DNA from: Diploptera punctata
Taxonomy: Eukaryota > Arthropoda > Insecta > Blattodea > Blaberidae
Assembly: GCA_030220185.1 (NCBI GenBank)
Contig: JASPKZ010007545.1
Span: 654,996-718,995, forward strand
Length of the DNA: 64,000 nucleotides
Direction of reading: 5' to 3'
The position numbers were made by a program, and so were the translations under genes. The notes under the pieces are model-generated. The model saw only the letters and a list, made by a program, of their open reading frames with translations, had not been told where the DNA came from and did no database searches. Numbering within the stretch: position 1 is the first letter of the stretch; every line of letters starts with the position of its first letter. Shown here piece by piece: positions 24,230 to 35,654 of this stretch.

Positions 24230-26870
24230 CCATAGTTGTTTTGTTGTTGTTTTGCCGTCCAGTGTGCCATTTCCGCGAACTGATTTTTCCCTCGGCAGAA
24301 AAATTACTAATAGCTAACTCTAAGTGGCTTTCCTATTGTAACCTCTAACTAAACGGTGTTTTAAGGATTTTATTACGAGTTATGGAAACAAAGATGTTTT
24401 GACATTTGCTGTGTTGGTATTTATCGATATGTGCCGCTAGATTAATCCTTATGGAGTTTGTTCTCCAGTGAATATGTTCTAATACACTGTACGCCATTGC
24501 GGTAGTTGTCCTATCGTGCGTACTATTGGATTATCATGTTCCAAAATGTTTTGATACATTTTGGTAACTTGATCTTTCACAATAGCATCAAGATACGGCA
24601 ATTGTGCTGCTTTGTGTAGCTCTGTTATACTTGTATACATGGGTGCCGAAAATATAATTTTTAGATATCTGTTCTGAATTTTGATTTTCTGTTTACGTTT
24701 TTTGGCAAGAATATCAGTGCTTCACAGCCGTACAGTAACATGCTGCGGATTACTGCTACATACAGTGTAATCTTAATCCGTCTAGCGAGTGTTGCATCCC
24801 GGAAGAATGGATATAATATAGCTATAGCTGCATTTCATTTTTGTTTAACATAATTTATTTGATGTTTGAAAGTTAATTTTGTGTCGAGATGTAGTCCGAG
24901 ATACTTAACTGCAGTTTCATTGCGTTAAATTTGTGCACCTATTGTGAGCTGTATTGGTGAGGGTTGGGAACATTTGGAAAATAGGAATAATTTGGATTTG
25001 GTTATGTTTAGTTTGATATTCCAGAGACAGTACCAACCATAAATGACTGATAGCGATCTCTGAAACGTTAGGATTCTGCGGTGCAAGGAGCTAAGTTTGG
25101 TTTGGAAGTAAAAGCATGTATCATCATAAAATGATGCAGCCTTTACTGAAGGAGGGTTTGGCAGGTCGGAGATATAAGGTTGTAGAGCAATGGGGATAGA
25201 ACTGCTCCCTGTGGTACACCGGCTAATATAGACTTGCAGTCAGATCTATGCCCATTTATCGATACAAAAGACTTCCTGTTTAAGTGGAAGGTAGATATAA
25301 TTTTGATTAGATTTAGTGACAAGTTGAATTTTATTAGCTTGTATATTAATCCATTGATCCAGGTTGTGTCGAAGGCCATCTCAATGTCTAGAAATATTGC
25401 TAGTGTGCTCCTCCTGGCATTAAACCCAGTAACGATCTGATCAATAAGTCTCGCCAGTTGTAGAGGGGTACTGTGTGCGTTCCGAAACCCAAATTGGCAA
25501 TTTAGTAACAAATTTCTATTATGAACTTCAAATTTTAATTGAGCCAAAATAAGTCTTTCTAACAGTTTTCCCAGAACTGGTAAGATACTTATTGGTCGTA
25601 GATTGTTAGGATTTGATGGGTCTTTGCCAGCTCTTGAGAGCACTACGACTTTTGCCACTTTCCATGCGGTAAGGAAGTAGTTAAGTTTGAAACAAAACTT
25701 AAATATTTTAAGTAGTAGGATCAGGGCTTTACGGGGTAGGTGTTTGATAGCTAAATTTGGGATTTTATCTGCACCTTGGGCGCAGGTGGTTCTTAGGGAT
25801 TTAATGTGGTATCTAAGGTCTTTAAGGTGAATATCCGAGTAGATGGGAACTGTAGGAGTAGCAAGGAAAGCGGTTACCATTTCGTTGACATTAGCTTAAT
25901 GAACTGGTGTGGAGAGCTTATGTGGACGGAATCGGTCTTCGAGATTGGATGCAATAAGTTGGGCTTTATCATAAGGGTGATAAGCCCAACGTCCATTATT
26001 ATTTAGCAGATTTGGCGCCAGGGGTGCTCTATTAATTTTGATTATTTTGATAATCTCCTATGGGGGAGTTTTATTAACATTATAAGTATTTAATGATAGT
26101 TGCCAATCAGTGTTACGTTTTTCTCGAAGTGTATTCCGTACAGCATTTGCGTACCGATAGTATGGCTGTTTGTGATCGGGTGCACCATAGCGTCTGTAAA
26201 GTTTTTCTTTTTTTTTTTTTTTTGGAATGGCGCTTGCGCTCAAGATAGTGTAGTACAATTGGGTCGGTACGAGGTGTGTGTCGATTTGTTTGCGTGCTTG
26301 CTATTGTATACTGTAATGCGGTGTTTACGGTAGCTTGAAAGTTTTGTATCGAACGTTCCAACTCTTCACCGGATTCGACCTGCAGTTTAGGGTCCATCCA
26401 TTGAGAGAGGAGGTTCGAGTATTCTGTCCAATTTGATTGTGAAGTTTACGTCCTGAAAGGTGGAGTGAGTGCAAGATTTGTTGTAATTGTAAATAGTATC
26501 GGTACATGGTCTGATTACAGATCATATTGCAGTGTGTTGATATTTGTGGAGATGGCTTTTTTTTAAATATTGCTATGTCAAGGATGTCAGAGCGCAAGCC
26601 TTGGGGTGTTTCCTGAAAGTGGGTGTGTTCATTAGGTGCTGAAATTTCAATATTGTGTTGTTGACAGTATGCCTGTAGGATCAGGTTAGAGGCATTTGGT
26701 ACTCGGCAATTCCAGAATAGATGTTTGGCATTCAAGTCTCCCGCCAGAAGGAATGTGGGGAAAAACGAAGTTAGGATATATAAGTCGTGCCGAGTAAGTG
26801 GACGTATCGGCGATTTGTAGATGGGTGCTATGGTCCCAGATGGGCTACGCCATCTTAGAAGCCAGCAAAT
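24230..26870 (-). mobile_element. Jockey-type LINE, 5'-truncated, endonuclease plus RT
   Basis: Minus strand in order. About 26735-26800 gives the FLLAGDLNAKHLFWN endonuclease motif, then LRSDILDIAIF. About 26060-26260 gives the RYGAPDHKQPYYRYANAV linker, with a poly-A tract at 26203-26222 breaking the frame. The frame 25143-25880 then gives NNLRPISILPVLGKLLERLI, QFGFRNAHSTPLQLARLID, AIFLDIEMAFDTTW (motif A) and LAGVPQGAVLSPLLYN (motif B). After a frameshift come SFYDDTCFYF (usual FADDT changed to FYDDT) and KYLGLHLDTKLTFK. The 3' end trails to about 24230. It is frame-broken and inactive but one of the longest LINE copies here. Confidence 0.85.
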
Positions 26871-26975
26871 AAAATCTAGTTCCTATTTCCTAATGCACTT
26901 CTAAAAGGTAATCATATAACCTAATATCGTCATGTCGCCCATTCCTACATACATCGTCTCTTTTATCTTCTAGAT

Positions 26976-26977
<2 letters not shown>

Positions 26978-27029
<52 letters not shown>

Positions 27030-27030
27030 G
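26978..27030. repeat. (TA)n microsatellite
   Basis: About 50 bp of pure TA repeat, flanked by atacggatata and atacgtatat. Confidence 0.95.
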
Positions 27031-27129
27031 TATATGTATTATATTTACAGCTAATATAATGATAAGCAAGGACAGATGGAAGGGCAAGTTTTTTCAGTAT
27101 TGAGAAAAACAGGCTTTAATTCGAAATTA

Positions 27130-27765
27130 TATAAGAACAATGACCAATGACAGTCGTATTTCACCTAGTTCTTTATCGAATTCTCTTAAGCAGTCCCTGC
27201 TTTTGTGATGAACAAAGCTCCTCCATTTTAATATTCTGAATAGGTCAGAGCATTATTTTGCAGTGACTCACTCTCCAAAAAATATAATGAACGTAGCAAA
27301 TAATGAACAGATTCCTTCGAACTACACGTTTGATAACTGTGTGTTCAATTAATGTGTTTCTATATCATGATTTTACTGAGTTGTTTACAAAATAAATTAA
27401 TTAATAACCTGAAATATTGGTTATCATATGCAGTTTGATGTACTTTTAATTTTTTCTTCCCTAGGGTGCATTCTTAGAATATTTGGATCCTATTTGGCAA
27501 TAAATAATATGATCTAGTTGCAGTGGATAAACAAATGAAACATAACCACACGTTTATGACTTGTCTTCAAGCATTGCCGTTTATTGTAAATATATAAATA
27601 TTTTAAAATAACTATATTTAATTAATGATTTTTAGTAAACAGCTTAATGTTATTGGTTAAGTAGTCCTAACAAATTCCACTATTGATTTCCAAATCCTCT
27701 AGATGAATTTATCGATGATTTGGAAATCACTCGTGACATTACTTATGATAATAATTGTACTTAAT
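27130..27765 (-). repeat. unnamed interspersed repeat, copy 2 of an inverted pair
   Basis: Reverse complement of the 7995-8620 segment. Its outer end contains tcctaacaaattccactatt and a palindrome-like gatttccaaatcc...gatttggaaatc, then cattacttatgat. No coding motif was found. The two copies are 19 kb apart in opposite orientation. Confidence 0.65.
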
Positions 27766-28125
27766 CTACTCCTTACACTTATACATACACATATATTCCT
27801 TTGCAGATTAATAAAATTATGCTTCAAGAATGTAAATATGCTCTAAACACATTATTTTTACAAAAATATTCCTTGCCCACATAGCTTCTACCGTGTCATT
27901 TATGAAATCCTTTTAATAGTAACGCAATTTTAAACAGATGACGTAATTAATAAATACGCAAAATAACTAATAATAGGTTAATACTTTTGTTATATATTTC
28001 GAGACAACGAAAAAAATATATACGGTTACAATTTGGGGTTTAAAATGTACTTGAAACTCTACGGCTTAAGGAGAAATAAACTTTTAGATTTGCTCCAAGT
28101 AAATTAAACTAAATATTTAAACTCA
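27766..28125. other. no recognisable feature
   Basis: AT-rich, no motif seen. Confidence 0.35.
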
Positions 28126-28129
28126 ATAT

Positions 28130-28450
28130 CACGACAGGCCTAGATGGCACTTAGCCTGCCATCCGGCTGCTTGTCAGACATCCACATATGTTAATCACAC
28201 AGGTTTACGATCATCTATCTATTATTGGGGCGACATGTACTCAGCATGTCGGGTACCGCAACCATCGTAGCTGGTATTCTCAACCTGAGGCCGCTAATTA
28301 TTGTAGCTACACAAATTCCTCACGATGCTGGGTGAGCACCAGTCACATACTGGCCGAAATTCCATGAAAAAAATGTATTTCCCTCGGGAACTCGAACCAG
28401 CGCAAATCCCGTGACTCTGCACCAAGCCAACATGCATTAATCGCTCGGCA
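28130..28450 (-). mobile_element. tRNA-derived SINE, family 4
   Basis: The minus-strand head gccgagcgattaatgcatg (28431-28449) resembles a tRNA box A. Box B is ggttcgagttccc (28386-28398). The body includes actggtgctcacccagcatc and cgtgaggaatttgtgtag. Family members are at 53240-53535 (minus) and 55135-55445 (plus). Confidence 0.8.
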
Positions 28451-28899
28451 AATGCATGGGACTGACGAAACATTTATAAAATTTAAATAAAAAAGGAAAT
28501 TAGTATCGTAAAGAATCTGCGTAGAACGCTAAACACGTAAAAACACGGCTCATACATACTATCATTATATCATTATTTCTGAATAGAAACACTCATACAT
28601 ACACCAAGGAATGAACTTCATTTCATTATCCATAGATTTACTTTTAAGTTTGAGAATCCCATAAGCAATATGAAAATAATTAAATCATGGTAAAACATTA
28701 ATATCCTGGCCCTAAATTTATGAATATACCAAGTTGCAATCTATTTCATGTAGATGATATTATTCTCAATTTATCGATCCTTTTAAAATCTCAGTGCATA
28801 ATCATCGTAATATAAATTTGAGCGTGAAAATGTTCGCTTAGATGCCACTTATTTCAGGCTTGAACCTATTTTACGTGTCGTTAATCTACGACACACGTC
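28451..28899. other. no recognisable feature
   Basis: AT-rich, no motif seen. Confidence 0.3.
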
Positions 28900-29010
28900 C
28901 CACGTATTTACTCCCCTTCAGAAGGACTTACATTTTTAGGCCGAGTTTGAACGCAAAGAAGTCAACCTGACGCAAGCATAGTAACCAATACTCCACCGGA
29001 ATCAACTCGA
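28900..29010 (-). mobile_element. possible degenerate tRNA-derived SINE head
   Basis: The minus strand reads ggtggagtattggttactat (box A-like) and gcgttcaaactcgg (box B-like) at tRNA spacing. The downstream body does not match the other SINEs here. Confidence 0.4.
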
Positions 29011-29124
29011 GTACAGAGAAAAGATGATTTGTCAATGTCTTTATTTTTATACGTAAATCCAGAGCAACATTAGGAATTAACATTCCCCCTCACGGTTATG
29101 TAAATGTTGGGCCTACTTTATTAT

Positions 29125-29594
29125 AAGCTGGATATATTTTATATAAAAATGAATGTTTGTTTGTTCGTATTCTACGCGCGGCCATACCGTTGATCCTATT
29201 TGATGGGTTTTTTTGCAAAATTTTCAGTAGATTCACGTGTTGAACATAGGCTACAAGGGAGTTGTAATACTCGAACCCTTCGCCCCTAAAAATCACTCTT
29301 TGTAGTGAAAAACGTGAAATAAAGTCCCTATTTTGACGTTTAAATGGTTTACGCTGCCTAAACCATAACAAATACACCAAATTATTGTACACAGAATTGA
29401 ACATCTCGAAAAACTCTACAAGAAAGTCCCCGACAGTTATGTTTATTTTTTACAGATAACTCACAATAACCATTTTTGTCTTTCACTGATGCCAAGAAGA
29501 TTGGGATAAGCTGATTCCCGGGCTCCTGAAGGCTGGTGGTAAAAACACATTAACATGTATTTAGGAGTAGCAGCGCACGCCAGGTATTAGCTAG
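29125..29594 (+). mobile_element. non-autonomous Helitron
   Basis: The left part has atataaaaatgaatgtttgt followed by tgttcgtattctacgcg, the usual 5' region of many insect Helitrons. The right end reads gcgcacgccaggtattag and CTAG (29591-29594), followed by T, fitting the CTRR 3' terminus and A/T insertion rule. It has no Rep/helicase coding. The exact 5' TC end is unclear because the flank is TA-rich. Confidence 0.65.
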
Positions 29595-29689
29595 TCGCTA
29601 ATAAAATCCAAAATAAAAACGTAATAAATTATTCACCGAAATAATTATTTAAACGAATGTTACTTATTAAATGGTAATAGTGGCACGAA

Positions 29690-30195
29690 TGGGGGGCATG
29701 GAAGTTTCTTGTAGGAAAACAGAGAGAAAACTCCCAGTTGGTAGACCAAGAATGAGATGGTTGAACACAATAACCATCATTACACAGGCTGTGGTCTCGA
29801 GGTAGCGTGTTGCCTTGTCACGCAGCGGGCCCGGGTTCGAACCCGGTCGGGGAAGTTTTTCTGGGTGAGTTTTTTATCGGGGTTTTTCCTCAACTGTAAT
29901 ACAAATATCAGGAAAACTTTAAGGTCCAAACGGTCCCCGAAATTATATGGCCATCATCCTCATCATTATGATTATCCTTCTTCGGTGTGGAAAGCTACGG
30001 GAAGCTACCGCACCTAGTAAAGTTGCAGTCATAGCATGAAAGTGCTATTATTGCAGTTGAGGACCTTCCCTGGGGCAGAATTACTATCGATGGATGAATA
30101 CAGGGGATGTTTGGAATGTATTAGCTCAGGTGGGAATAGTACGAGAGCTTATGTCCACACGGCTGTCAATCTCCGGGTTCAACAGTGCCAGTGGG
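29690..30195 (+). mobile_element. (GTAA)-family LINE 3' end split by a SINE
   Basis: 29700-29762 encodes the LVGKQREN.PVGRPRMRW-type segment. 30088-30195 continues with YRGCLECIS-type, then RAYVHTAVNLRVQ codons of the same C-terminus. A family 1 SINE (29787-30092) sits between them. Confidence 0.8.
29787..30092 (+). mobile_element. tRNA-derived SINE, family 1, full length
   Basis: The head ctgtggtctcgaggtagcgt gives box A, and cccgggttcgaacccggtc (29829-29847) gives box B. The body has ttatcggggtttttcctc and ccaaacggtccccgaaat. The 3' module has gtgtggaaagctacgggaag and gcagaattactatcgatgg. It is the most complete copy of this family in the window and is inserted in a LINE. Confidence 0.9.
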
Positions 30196-30294
30196 TTAGA
30201 TATTTAGTTAGTTATATGGTAATAAAATGATAAGTATAAAAATCTATAACTTACATAAAATTGTAAAATAATGACTGTATGTCACTTTGATTAC

Positions 30295-30305
30295 AATATA
30301 TATAC

Positions 30306-30339
<34 letters not shown>

Positions 30340-30372
30340 ATGTGTGTGTGTGTATATATATATATATTAACA
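30295..30372. repeat. (TA)n(TG)n(TA)n compound microsatellite
   Basis: TA runs enclose a TG run of about 30 bp. Confidence 0.95.
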
Positions 30373-30527
30373 ATTCTTCGTATCAAAAAGTACAAGGTGT
30401 TTGTATTGTAGATGGGAACCGTTGTTGACGATGATGATGCTAGTGCTGAATTGGTTTATAAGATGTATCAGAAACTCAGGATTCCAAGGAGACATTGCTC
30501 AAACATGGAGGATAAAAATAACAACTT

Positions 30528-30529
<2 letters not shown>

Positions 30530-30570
<41 letters not shown>
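30530..30570. repeat. (TA)n microsatellite
   Basis: A pure TA run just outside the left end of the composite TIR element. Confidence 0.95.
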
Positions 30571-30575
<5 letters not shown>

Positions 30576-30879
30576 TCGTGTCTTCTTCTCCTTCTTCTTC
30601 TATTCAATATCTTGATGTACAGCCTTTGAAATAATTGATGGCGCACAGATAATTTTCAAGTCTCAGAACGAAGCAACTTCGCATGATCTGAGATCAGCGA
30701 ATGGTTCACAAATATACAACTATTTGAGAAACTAAATCCGTTCTATTTCTTTGTGTGTCGTGCAATGGAAAACAATTTCGTGTAAATAGGTAGTGCGGTA
30801 AATATTGAAAATAAAACAAAGCAAAATAAATAAACAAAGAAAGAAAATTAATTGAAATAAGGACGGGAGGGAGGGAGAG

Positions 30880-30882
30880 AGA

Positions 30883-30936
<54 letters not shown>

Positions 30937-30955
30937 GGAGAGGGAGAGAGAGAGC
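30880..30955. repeat. (GA)n tract, expanded
   Basis: gagagaga-type repeat with GGGA interruptions. At the matching place in the other element copy (around 44885-44900) there is only a short ttttttctccctcc stretch, so this tract has expanded. Confidence 0.9.
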
Positions 30956-31235
30956 ATGTAAGCAGGATCGAACACGCGACCTCATGCACGGGAAACAGAA
31001 GCTCCCTCCACTACACCACAACCATCTCTCCTAGAAATTGTCTGTATGAAGCGATGCAGTATTTCAGGACTTACTTGTATAATGAAATTAGATATTAACT
31101 TAAATTTAAATTAATCAGACGCAATTTGTGTTAGTAAAAGAATAAATAATTTTATTATGCCATGTGTTTTGTGAAGAAAGCAATAAGACGTTACAATCGT
31201 CATTCATTATATATATATATATATATATATATTAA

Positions 31236-32216
31236 TATATAAAAATTACGTGTCACGTTGTTTGTCCGCGATGGTATCCTAAACTACTGAACCGATTTTA
31301 ATAAAATTTTGCACACTGTGTGCTGTTTGATCCAACTTGAGACCTACGGTTGTTTGTAACTAAATTTATAGTCGCATTTTTTATTGCAAATTATTTGTTT
31401 ATTATTTAACAAGGAGTTATAATTATCTGTGAGTTCCATACGATTCTAACAGATGACGGGGTAAGGTAATCGGTTTATTGTTTAACAAAGAGAGATCCAG
31501 GTGGCTGAGCTTTTTGTTGCAACCGCGAATTTCAATAGAATTGCAAATATTGATTATTTCATAATTAAAGTGTGTTTGTGTTTATTTTATTTTCAATATA
31601 TTGATAATAATATTAATTTCGTGTGTAAGTCTTAGTTTTAAGTAAATCCTGTTGATAAACAGCAACTTAATTTACATTTAACTGGACCGAGAAGGGACAT
31701 TGAACAATATGGCGAATCAGTTCTAGAGACCATGAATGATAAGATTTCAAGTGAATTTCCGCAAATTGGTATAGGCCTATGTGACATGAATCTTATATTT
31801 AAGAAGAATGTCAATTTAAAAGCAAATGAAGGTACTAAGGAACGGAATAACAGAATTGTAAGTAATTCTGTTAGTTATAATAAAATGCCTAATATTAGAG
31901 AAACAATCTCCATGCCTCAATTAAATGAAAAACAAGATGACTATGATATATCACATGATGATATTACTATACAGAGAATTCTTGATGATGATGAGAATCC
32001 AAACTGCCAATAAGTTCGTAGAAAAAAACGAAAGTATAATGAAATCAGCAAGCCTCCTCAAAATATTCCATCAATAAATGTATATAATCCTTATGATACA
32101 CTTATGGATGATACTGAGAATGCGGACAACATAAATTAATCTCAATCAACAAAACCATACGGAAAAATTAACGTAAAAATAGCTAAAGGCAATACAAAGT
32201 TCGCCGGGCCATCTAG
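31236..32216 (+). mobile_element. non-autonomous Helitron inserted in (TA)n
   Basis: The 5' region has aaaattacgtgtcacgttgt and aactactgaaccgatttta. The 3' end has caaagttcgccgggccat then CTAG (32213-32216) followed by T, matching the common insect Helitron 3' terminus. It is flanked on both sides by TA repeats. The inverted element copy (44610-44632) has just one TA run there, giving an empty-site comparison. A 93-residue frame at 31732-32013 (MNDKISSEFPQIGIGLCD...) is not recognised as Rep or helicase. Confidence 0.75.
31732..32013 (+). CDS. unassigned 93-residue frame inside Helitron
   Basis: This open frame starts at atgaatgataagatttcaag and is rich in N, D, I and S. Its C-terminus is acidic (QDDYDISHDD...DDDENPN). 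No Rep (HUH) or helicase motif is visible. It may be a leftover of a longer Helitron protein or a captured fragment, or a chance frame. Its expression is unknown. Confidence 0.25.
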   Translation: MNDKISSEFPQIGIGLCDMNLIFKKNVNLKANEGTKERNNRIVSNSVSYNKMPNIRETISMPQLNEKQDDYDISHDDITIQRILDDDENPNCQ

Positions 32217-32217
32217 T

Positions 32218-32258
<41 letters not shown>

Positions 32259-32289
32259 GAGTTCCTTCCTTTTATTTATTTATTAATTT

Positions 32290-32585
32290 CATATATTCCA
32301 TTGCACAGTAATTCTGACCGAGGGCAGGTCTTTCACTGCAGTCATAGCATTTTCATGCTATGCTTTGCAGCTTTACTAGGGAACTGTAGATGTGATAGCT
32401 TCCCGTTCCTTTCTACACCGGTGAAGAATGATAGTGGTAATGATAAAGGATGATGATGGTTGCCGGATGGTTTTCGGGAACCGTTGGGCCCTAAGCTTCC
32501 TGATATTTATCTTACAGGTGAGGAAAAACCCGAAAAAATCACCCAGGAGCCTAGCCAGACTGGGTATATTTCCATATATACATTC
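32290..32585 (-). mobile_element. 5'-truncated SINE family 1 inside composite element
   Basis: The reverse complement carries ggtttttcctcacctgtaag, a cccaacggttcccgaaaacc-like block, gtgtagaaaggaacgggaag and gtcagaattactgtgcaatgg. The same truncated SINE in the same place is found in the other copy of the composite element (44300-44578), so it was there before the copies separated. Confidence 0.8.
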
Positions 32586-32825
32586 GGTATAAGCAATAAA
32601 ATTGGTGTTGGCACGTACGACGAATGCAAGAAGAACGATTACCCAGGAAAACATTGAAATGGTTTCCACCTGGAAGAAGGAGGAGAGGAAGACCACGAAA
32701 CTCGTGGATTCAGGAAATAAGAACTGGGATGAGAACAAGAGGACTGGAGGACATGGATTGGATGGAGAGAGACGAGTGGAGAAGAAAATAAAACTTTAGG
32801 CACAAAAATATGTGTAAACATTAGA
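32586..32825 (+). mobile_element. LINE C-terminal fragment (GRPRNSW family)
   Basis: Frame-shifted plus reading gives RRMQEERLPRK-like, then KWFPPGRRRRGRPRNSW, IQEIRTGMRTRGLEDM and MERDEWRRKIKL residues. It matches 16850-17105 on the other strand. It is present in this copy of the composite element but absent from the second copy. Confidence 0.75.
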
Positions 32826-32832
<7 letters not shown>

Positions 32833-32882
<50 letters not shown>

Positions 32883-32895
32883 TATATTTATATTT
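32833..32895. repeat. (TA)n microsatellite, 3' of a LINE fragment
   Basis: About 60 bp of TA repeats, then tatttatattta units. It sits at the tail side of the preceding LINE fragment. Confidence 0.95.
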
Positions 32896-33289
32896 ATATT
32901 TATACAAATTTATTTATATAAGGAAGCCTGGGTAACATGTAGGCATTGTGAAAATTAACGACGTTATTAAATAATAATAAATTAAAAAATTTACCTGACC
33001 AGAATCGAACGAGGGCCCGCGTCGCGTCGTCGGAAAGAAAGCATCTTACCGACTGCTCCACTGAAGCGAGCCATACAAATGCTACATGAAGAGGGACTTA
33101 CGCCGTCCGCTTTATACTCAAACGAGACAGAACATGTAACAACGTACTGGTGTGAATCGCCTATAGGTGCGACATCATTTTTTTCAAAGCCTGTACATTT
33201 AGTATTTACTAGATATTTCTGGATGTATTCAAGATTAATATACCTTCAATAAAACATCATTTTATAAATTCTTCTTTTTTTTCTTGGCA

Positions 33290-33480
33290 TTCAGCTTTTA
33301 CAAATTAACTCGTAAATTCTGAAAGTATATTTGCGTGCAATCCAGCCACCTCATTCTAGGTCATTCTCTACATCTTTTTCCTTCGTTTTACCTTAAACAA
33401 TTCTTTATCAGATCTACTTCCCTTAATCTTGATTATATGCCCAATCCATTGAATCCTTTTAGCGGTTATTAGAATTTTCG
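33290..33480 (-). mobile_element. possible LINE C-terminal fragment
   Basis: Reverse complement gives IQWIGHIIKIKGSRSDKELF, then, after a frame change, PRMRWLDCTQ. This resembles the WxGHV...GRPRMRWLD end of RTE-like LINEs. It is short and frame-broken. Confidence 0.5.
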
Positions 33481-34365
33481 AAAATCGTAATTTATACAGG
33501 TGGTAAATTTGTGTGTTAGTACGTATTTTACATCCGTTTATATTTTATAATTTATTCATATTATTCAACGAACTCTGTTTCGTGTGTGTTCTTACAATTC
33601 TGGCGATAAATTTTCAAGCATGTGTTGCGAGATCTGCAATCACATTACACAGGAAAGTTGCAAATGCTCCTTGTGGTGTGAAGAGAGTTGAGGAAAATAC
33701 TCCTTACACGGAAATAAACGTTCCGGATACTTTTTCATTCTCTATATTTTGAGGAATTTTTCTTCAAAACGGAGTTATGTTAATATTCTCTGCAAGTTCT
33801 GCATCTTATCTTTAACTCCTCTGCAAATCTTAAGGCAAAAGGCTATGTTTTGCGAACAGAGAGAGTAAATGTTTTATAAATGTTAACTTTTAGATACTTT
33901 GATAAAAAACACGGACAATGAACTGAATAGTTCTGTGCCTTATAACTAGAGCTGAAAAAAAGTATTGGCTATAGGCTAGGCTGCATCGTACTTAGACCGC
34001 TATGTTTACAAACTGCACGTTGAGACGCGCTACTCGGGACATACTTCTAGTACAAACCGCTTTGTGTAGGAATGGACTCATCTTTGCACAATTTTTGTTT
34101 CGGGATTTTTATATACTACAACCACACGACACGTAAACAGGTCTATTATTGAGGAGAGTGGAACATACACACTCTCCGCTCCGAGCAGGCATTGGAGACT
34201 CTCCACAAAGACACAAATTTTATGAACAATGTGTATAGAATTTAGTTACTATCCTGATACCGCTACTTTTTTCAGCCCTACTTATAACCATCAGATCTTA
34301 ATGTAAGAGACAACGTGACACACCCACAGAGAAAAATGTTGATCTGTAATATTTTTAATGCCTCC
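33481..34365. other. no recognisable feature
   Basis: No conserved motif found. A 79-residue plus frame at 33513-33752 is unassigned. Confidence 0.3.
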
Positions 34366-34545
34366 GCTGTGGTCTCGGGGTAGCGTGCTGCCTTGTCACG
34401 CAGCGAGCCCGGGTTCGATCCCCGGTCGGGACAGTTTTTCTGGGTTAGGTTTTTATCGGGATTTTTCCTCACCTGTAAGACAAATGTCAGGTAAACTTTA
34501 AGGCCCAAACGGTCCCCGAAATCATATGGCCATCGCAATCATCGT
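34366..34545 (+). mobile_element. tRNA-derived SINE, family 1, 3'-truncated
   Basis: The head gctgtggtctcggggtagcg and box B ccgggttcgatccccggtc are well preserved. The body runs through tttttatcgggatttttcct and aaacggtccccgaaatcat, then stops before the gtgtggaaagc module. Confidence 0.9.
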
Positions 34546-35650
34546 CATTCATATTCATCTTAGGTTAAGCTTAGGGACTCTCCTGGCGCACCATTATCAT
34601 CATCATCACCCATCATATCATCGGGGCAACGTTACTCCGCCTTCCAGGCGCCCCAACCTCAGAAGTGGGTTACAAGTACTCCATGCCAGGAGAGAAAGCA
34701 GGAATGTCGAAAAGACAAAACCTGGGGCATTTGGAAAAAAAAAATATATTTTTAATGCTTTAATCAACAGTACTGTCGACAATGCGTAGACCGTACGTCT
34801 AGATCCAGGATCCCTACGACAACTTAAGGTATCAACTAATGATTTTTTTTGAGACCGTAACAGTCCTTTGAGGTTATTACATGAAAGGAAGATGATGAAG
34901 ATGACGATACACTGACAAAAGACAGGGTACAATGAAATAAACTTTAACGGGAATTTTCTGCATTAAATCGGTGTTTAATTTCACCATATGATTGACATTT
35001 AATTTGGTGTAGTTCTTATTCAGGAGGGTATTTTTATATTTTTTTTTTTGCAAAATCCACCAATGCGTCTCTAACCTATAAATTAGAAAACGATATATTC
35101 TGTGAATATAAGAATCCATTTTTCATAAACTTACTTCTGGAGTTTAATTAAAACGTGGAAGGAGTTGTATGGCTCCTTTTCCCTCGTCCTGGAAGAATTG
35201 ATTCTGCAGAAACGTGTTTAGAGTTGGTTTTACAACAGACACAGACTCAACTTGAGTTTAGTCGTCTGCGAATTGGTGTTGGTTGTGGATGTAATTGTGG
35301 TTTTACAGCCCACAATCCCCATCCCAACCCCAAGCAACAAAACCTCGCCATCATCTGCAGACATCTCGCAAGAGTCACATTTCGCCAACGGACCTGTTTT
35401 ACACCACTTCAATACTTCTTCCATCGTCAGCACCAACTTTCTTCGTTACACTTATACAGCATGTTAACTCAATAAGACTCCAACTGATCAACGAATAATC
35501 TCTAAAGCATTAGCTCATCCCCTGGCCTTTTATTCTCAACAGGCTTTAAGGAATCCTCTAAACTCGCTTTAGATTACAAAAAAAATAAAATAGTACATAT
35601 ATTAAGCATTTTCAGAGAAATTTAGAAGAAATGCCTGATTTCAAATACAA
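34546..35650. other. unassigned, two GC-richer patches
   Basis: 34600-34735 (cttccaggcgccccaacc and following) and 35150-35470 are GC-richer than the surroundings. The second holds a 106-residue plus frame (35155-35475) with a cysteine pair GVGCGCNCGF, which I do not recognise and which may be chance. No SINE head or retroelement motif was seen. Confidence 0.3.
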
Positions 35651-35654
35651 ATAA

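Larger units (their letters stand above)
30616..33197 (-). mobile_element. composite element with TGTACA-type inverted termini, copy 1 (interrupted)
   Basis: The left end TGTACAGCCTTTGAAATAAT (30616 on) and the right end, in reverse complement TGTACAGGCTTTGAAAAAAA (33197 inward), are similar. Both continue into a block with GCGCAC or TCGCAC. The interior is collinear, in reverse, with 43946-45145. It holds a tRNA-like segment (box A complement 31008-31018, box B complement 30964-30974), a TA run, a truncated family 1 SINE (32290-32585) and a second tRNA-like segment (33002-33060). Compared with the other copy it carries extra material: a Helitron (31236-32216), a LINE fragment (32586-32825), a long (GA)n tract and a TA run. 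I see no target-site duplication. The superfamily is unassigned. Confidence 0.7.

Noticed and set aside
30706..30989. Leu/Ser-repeat frames resembling low-complexity secreted proteins
   Set aside because: They come from the (GA)n tract within the composite element.
35155..35475. 106-residue frame with cysteines as a host gene
   Set aside because: Several overlapping frames on both strands are open in this GC-richer patch and no domain is recognisable.
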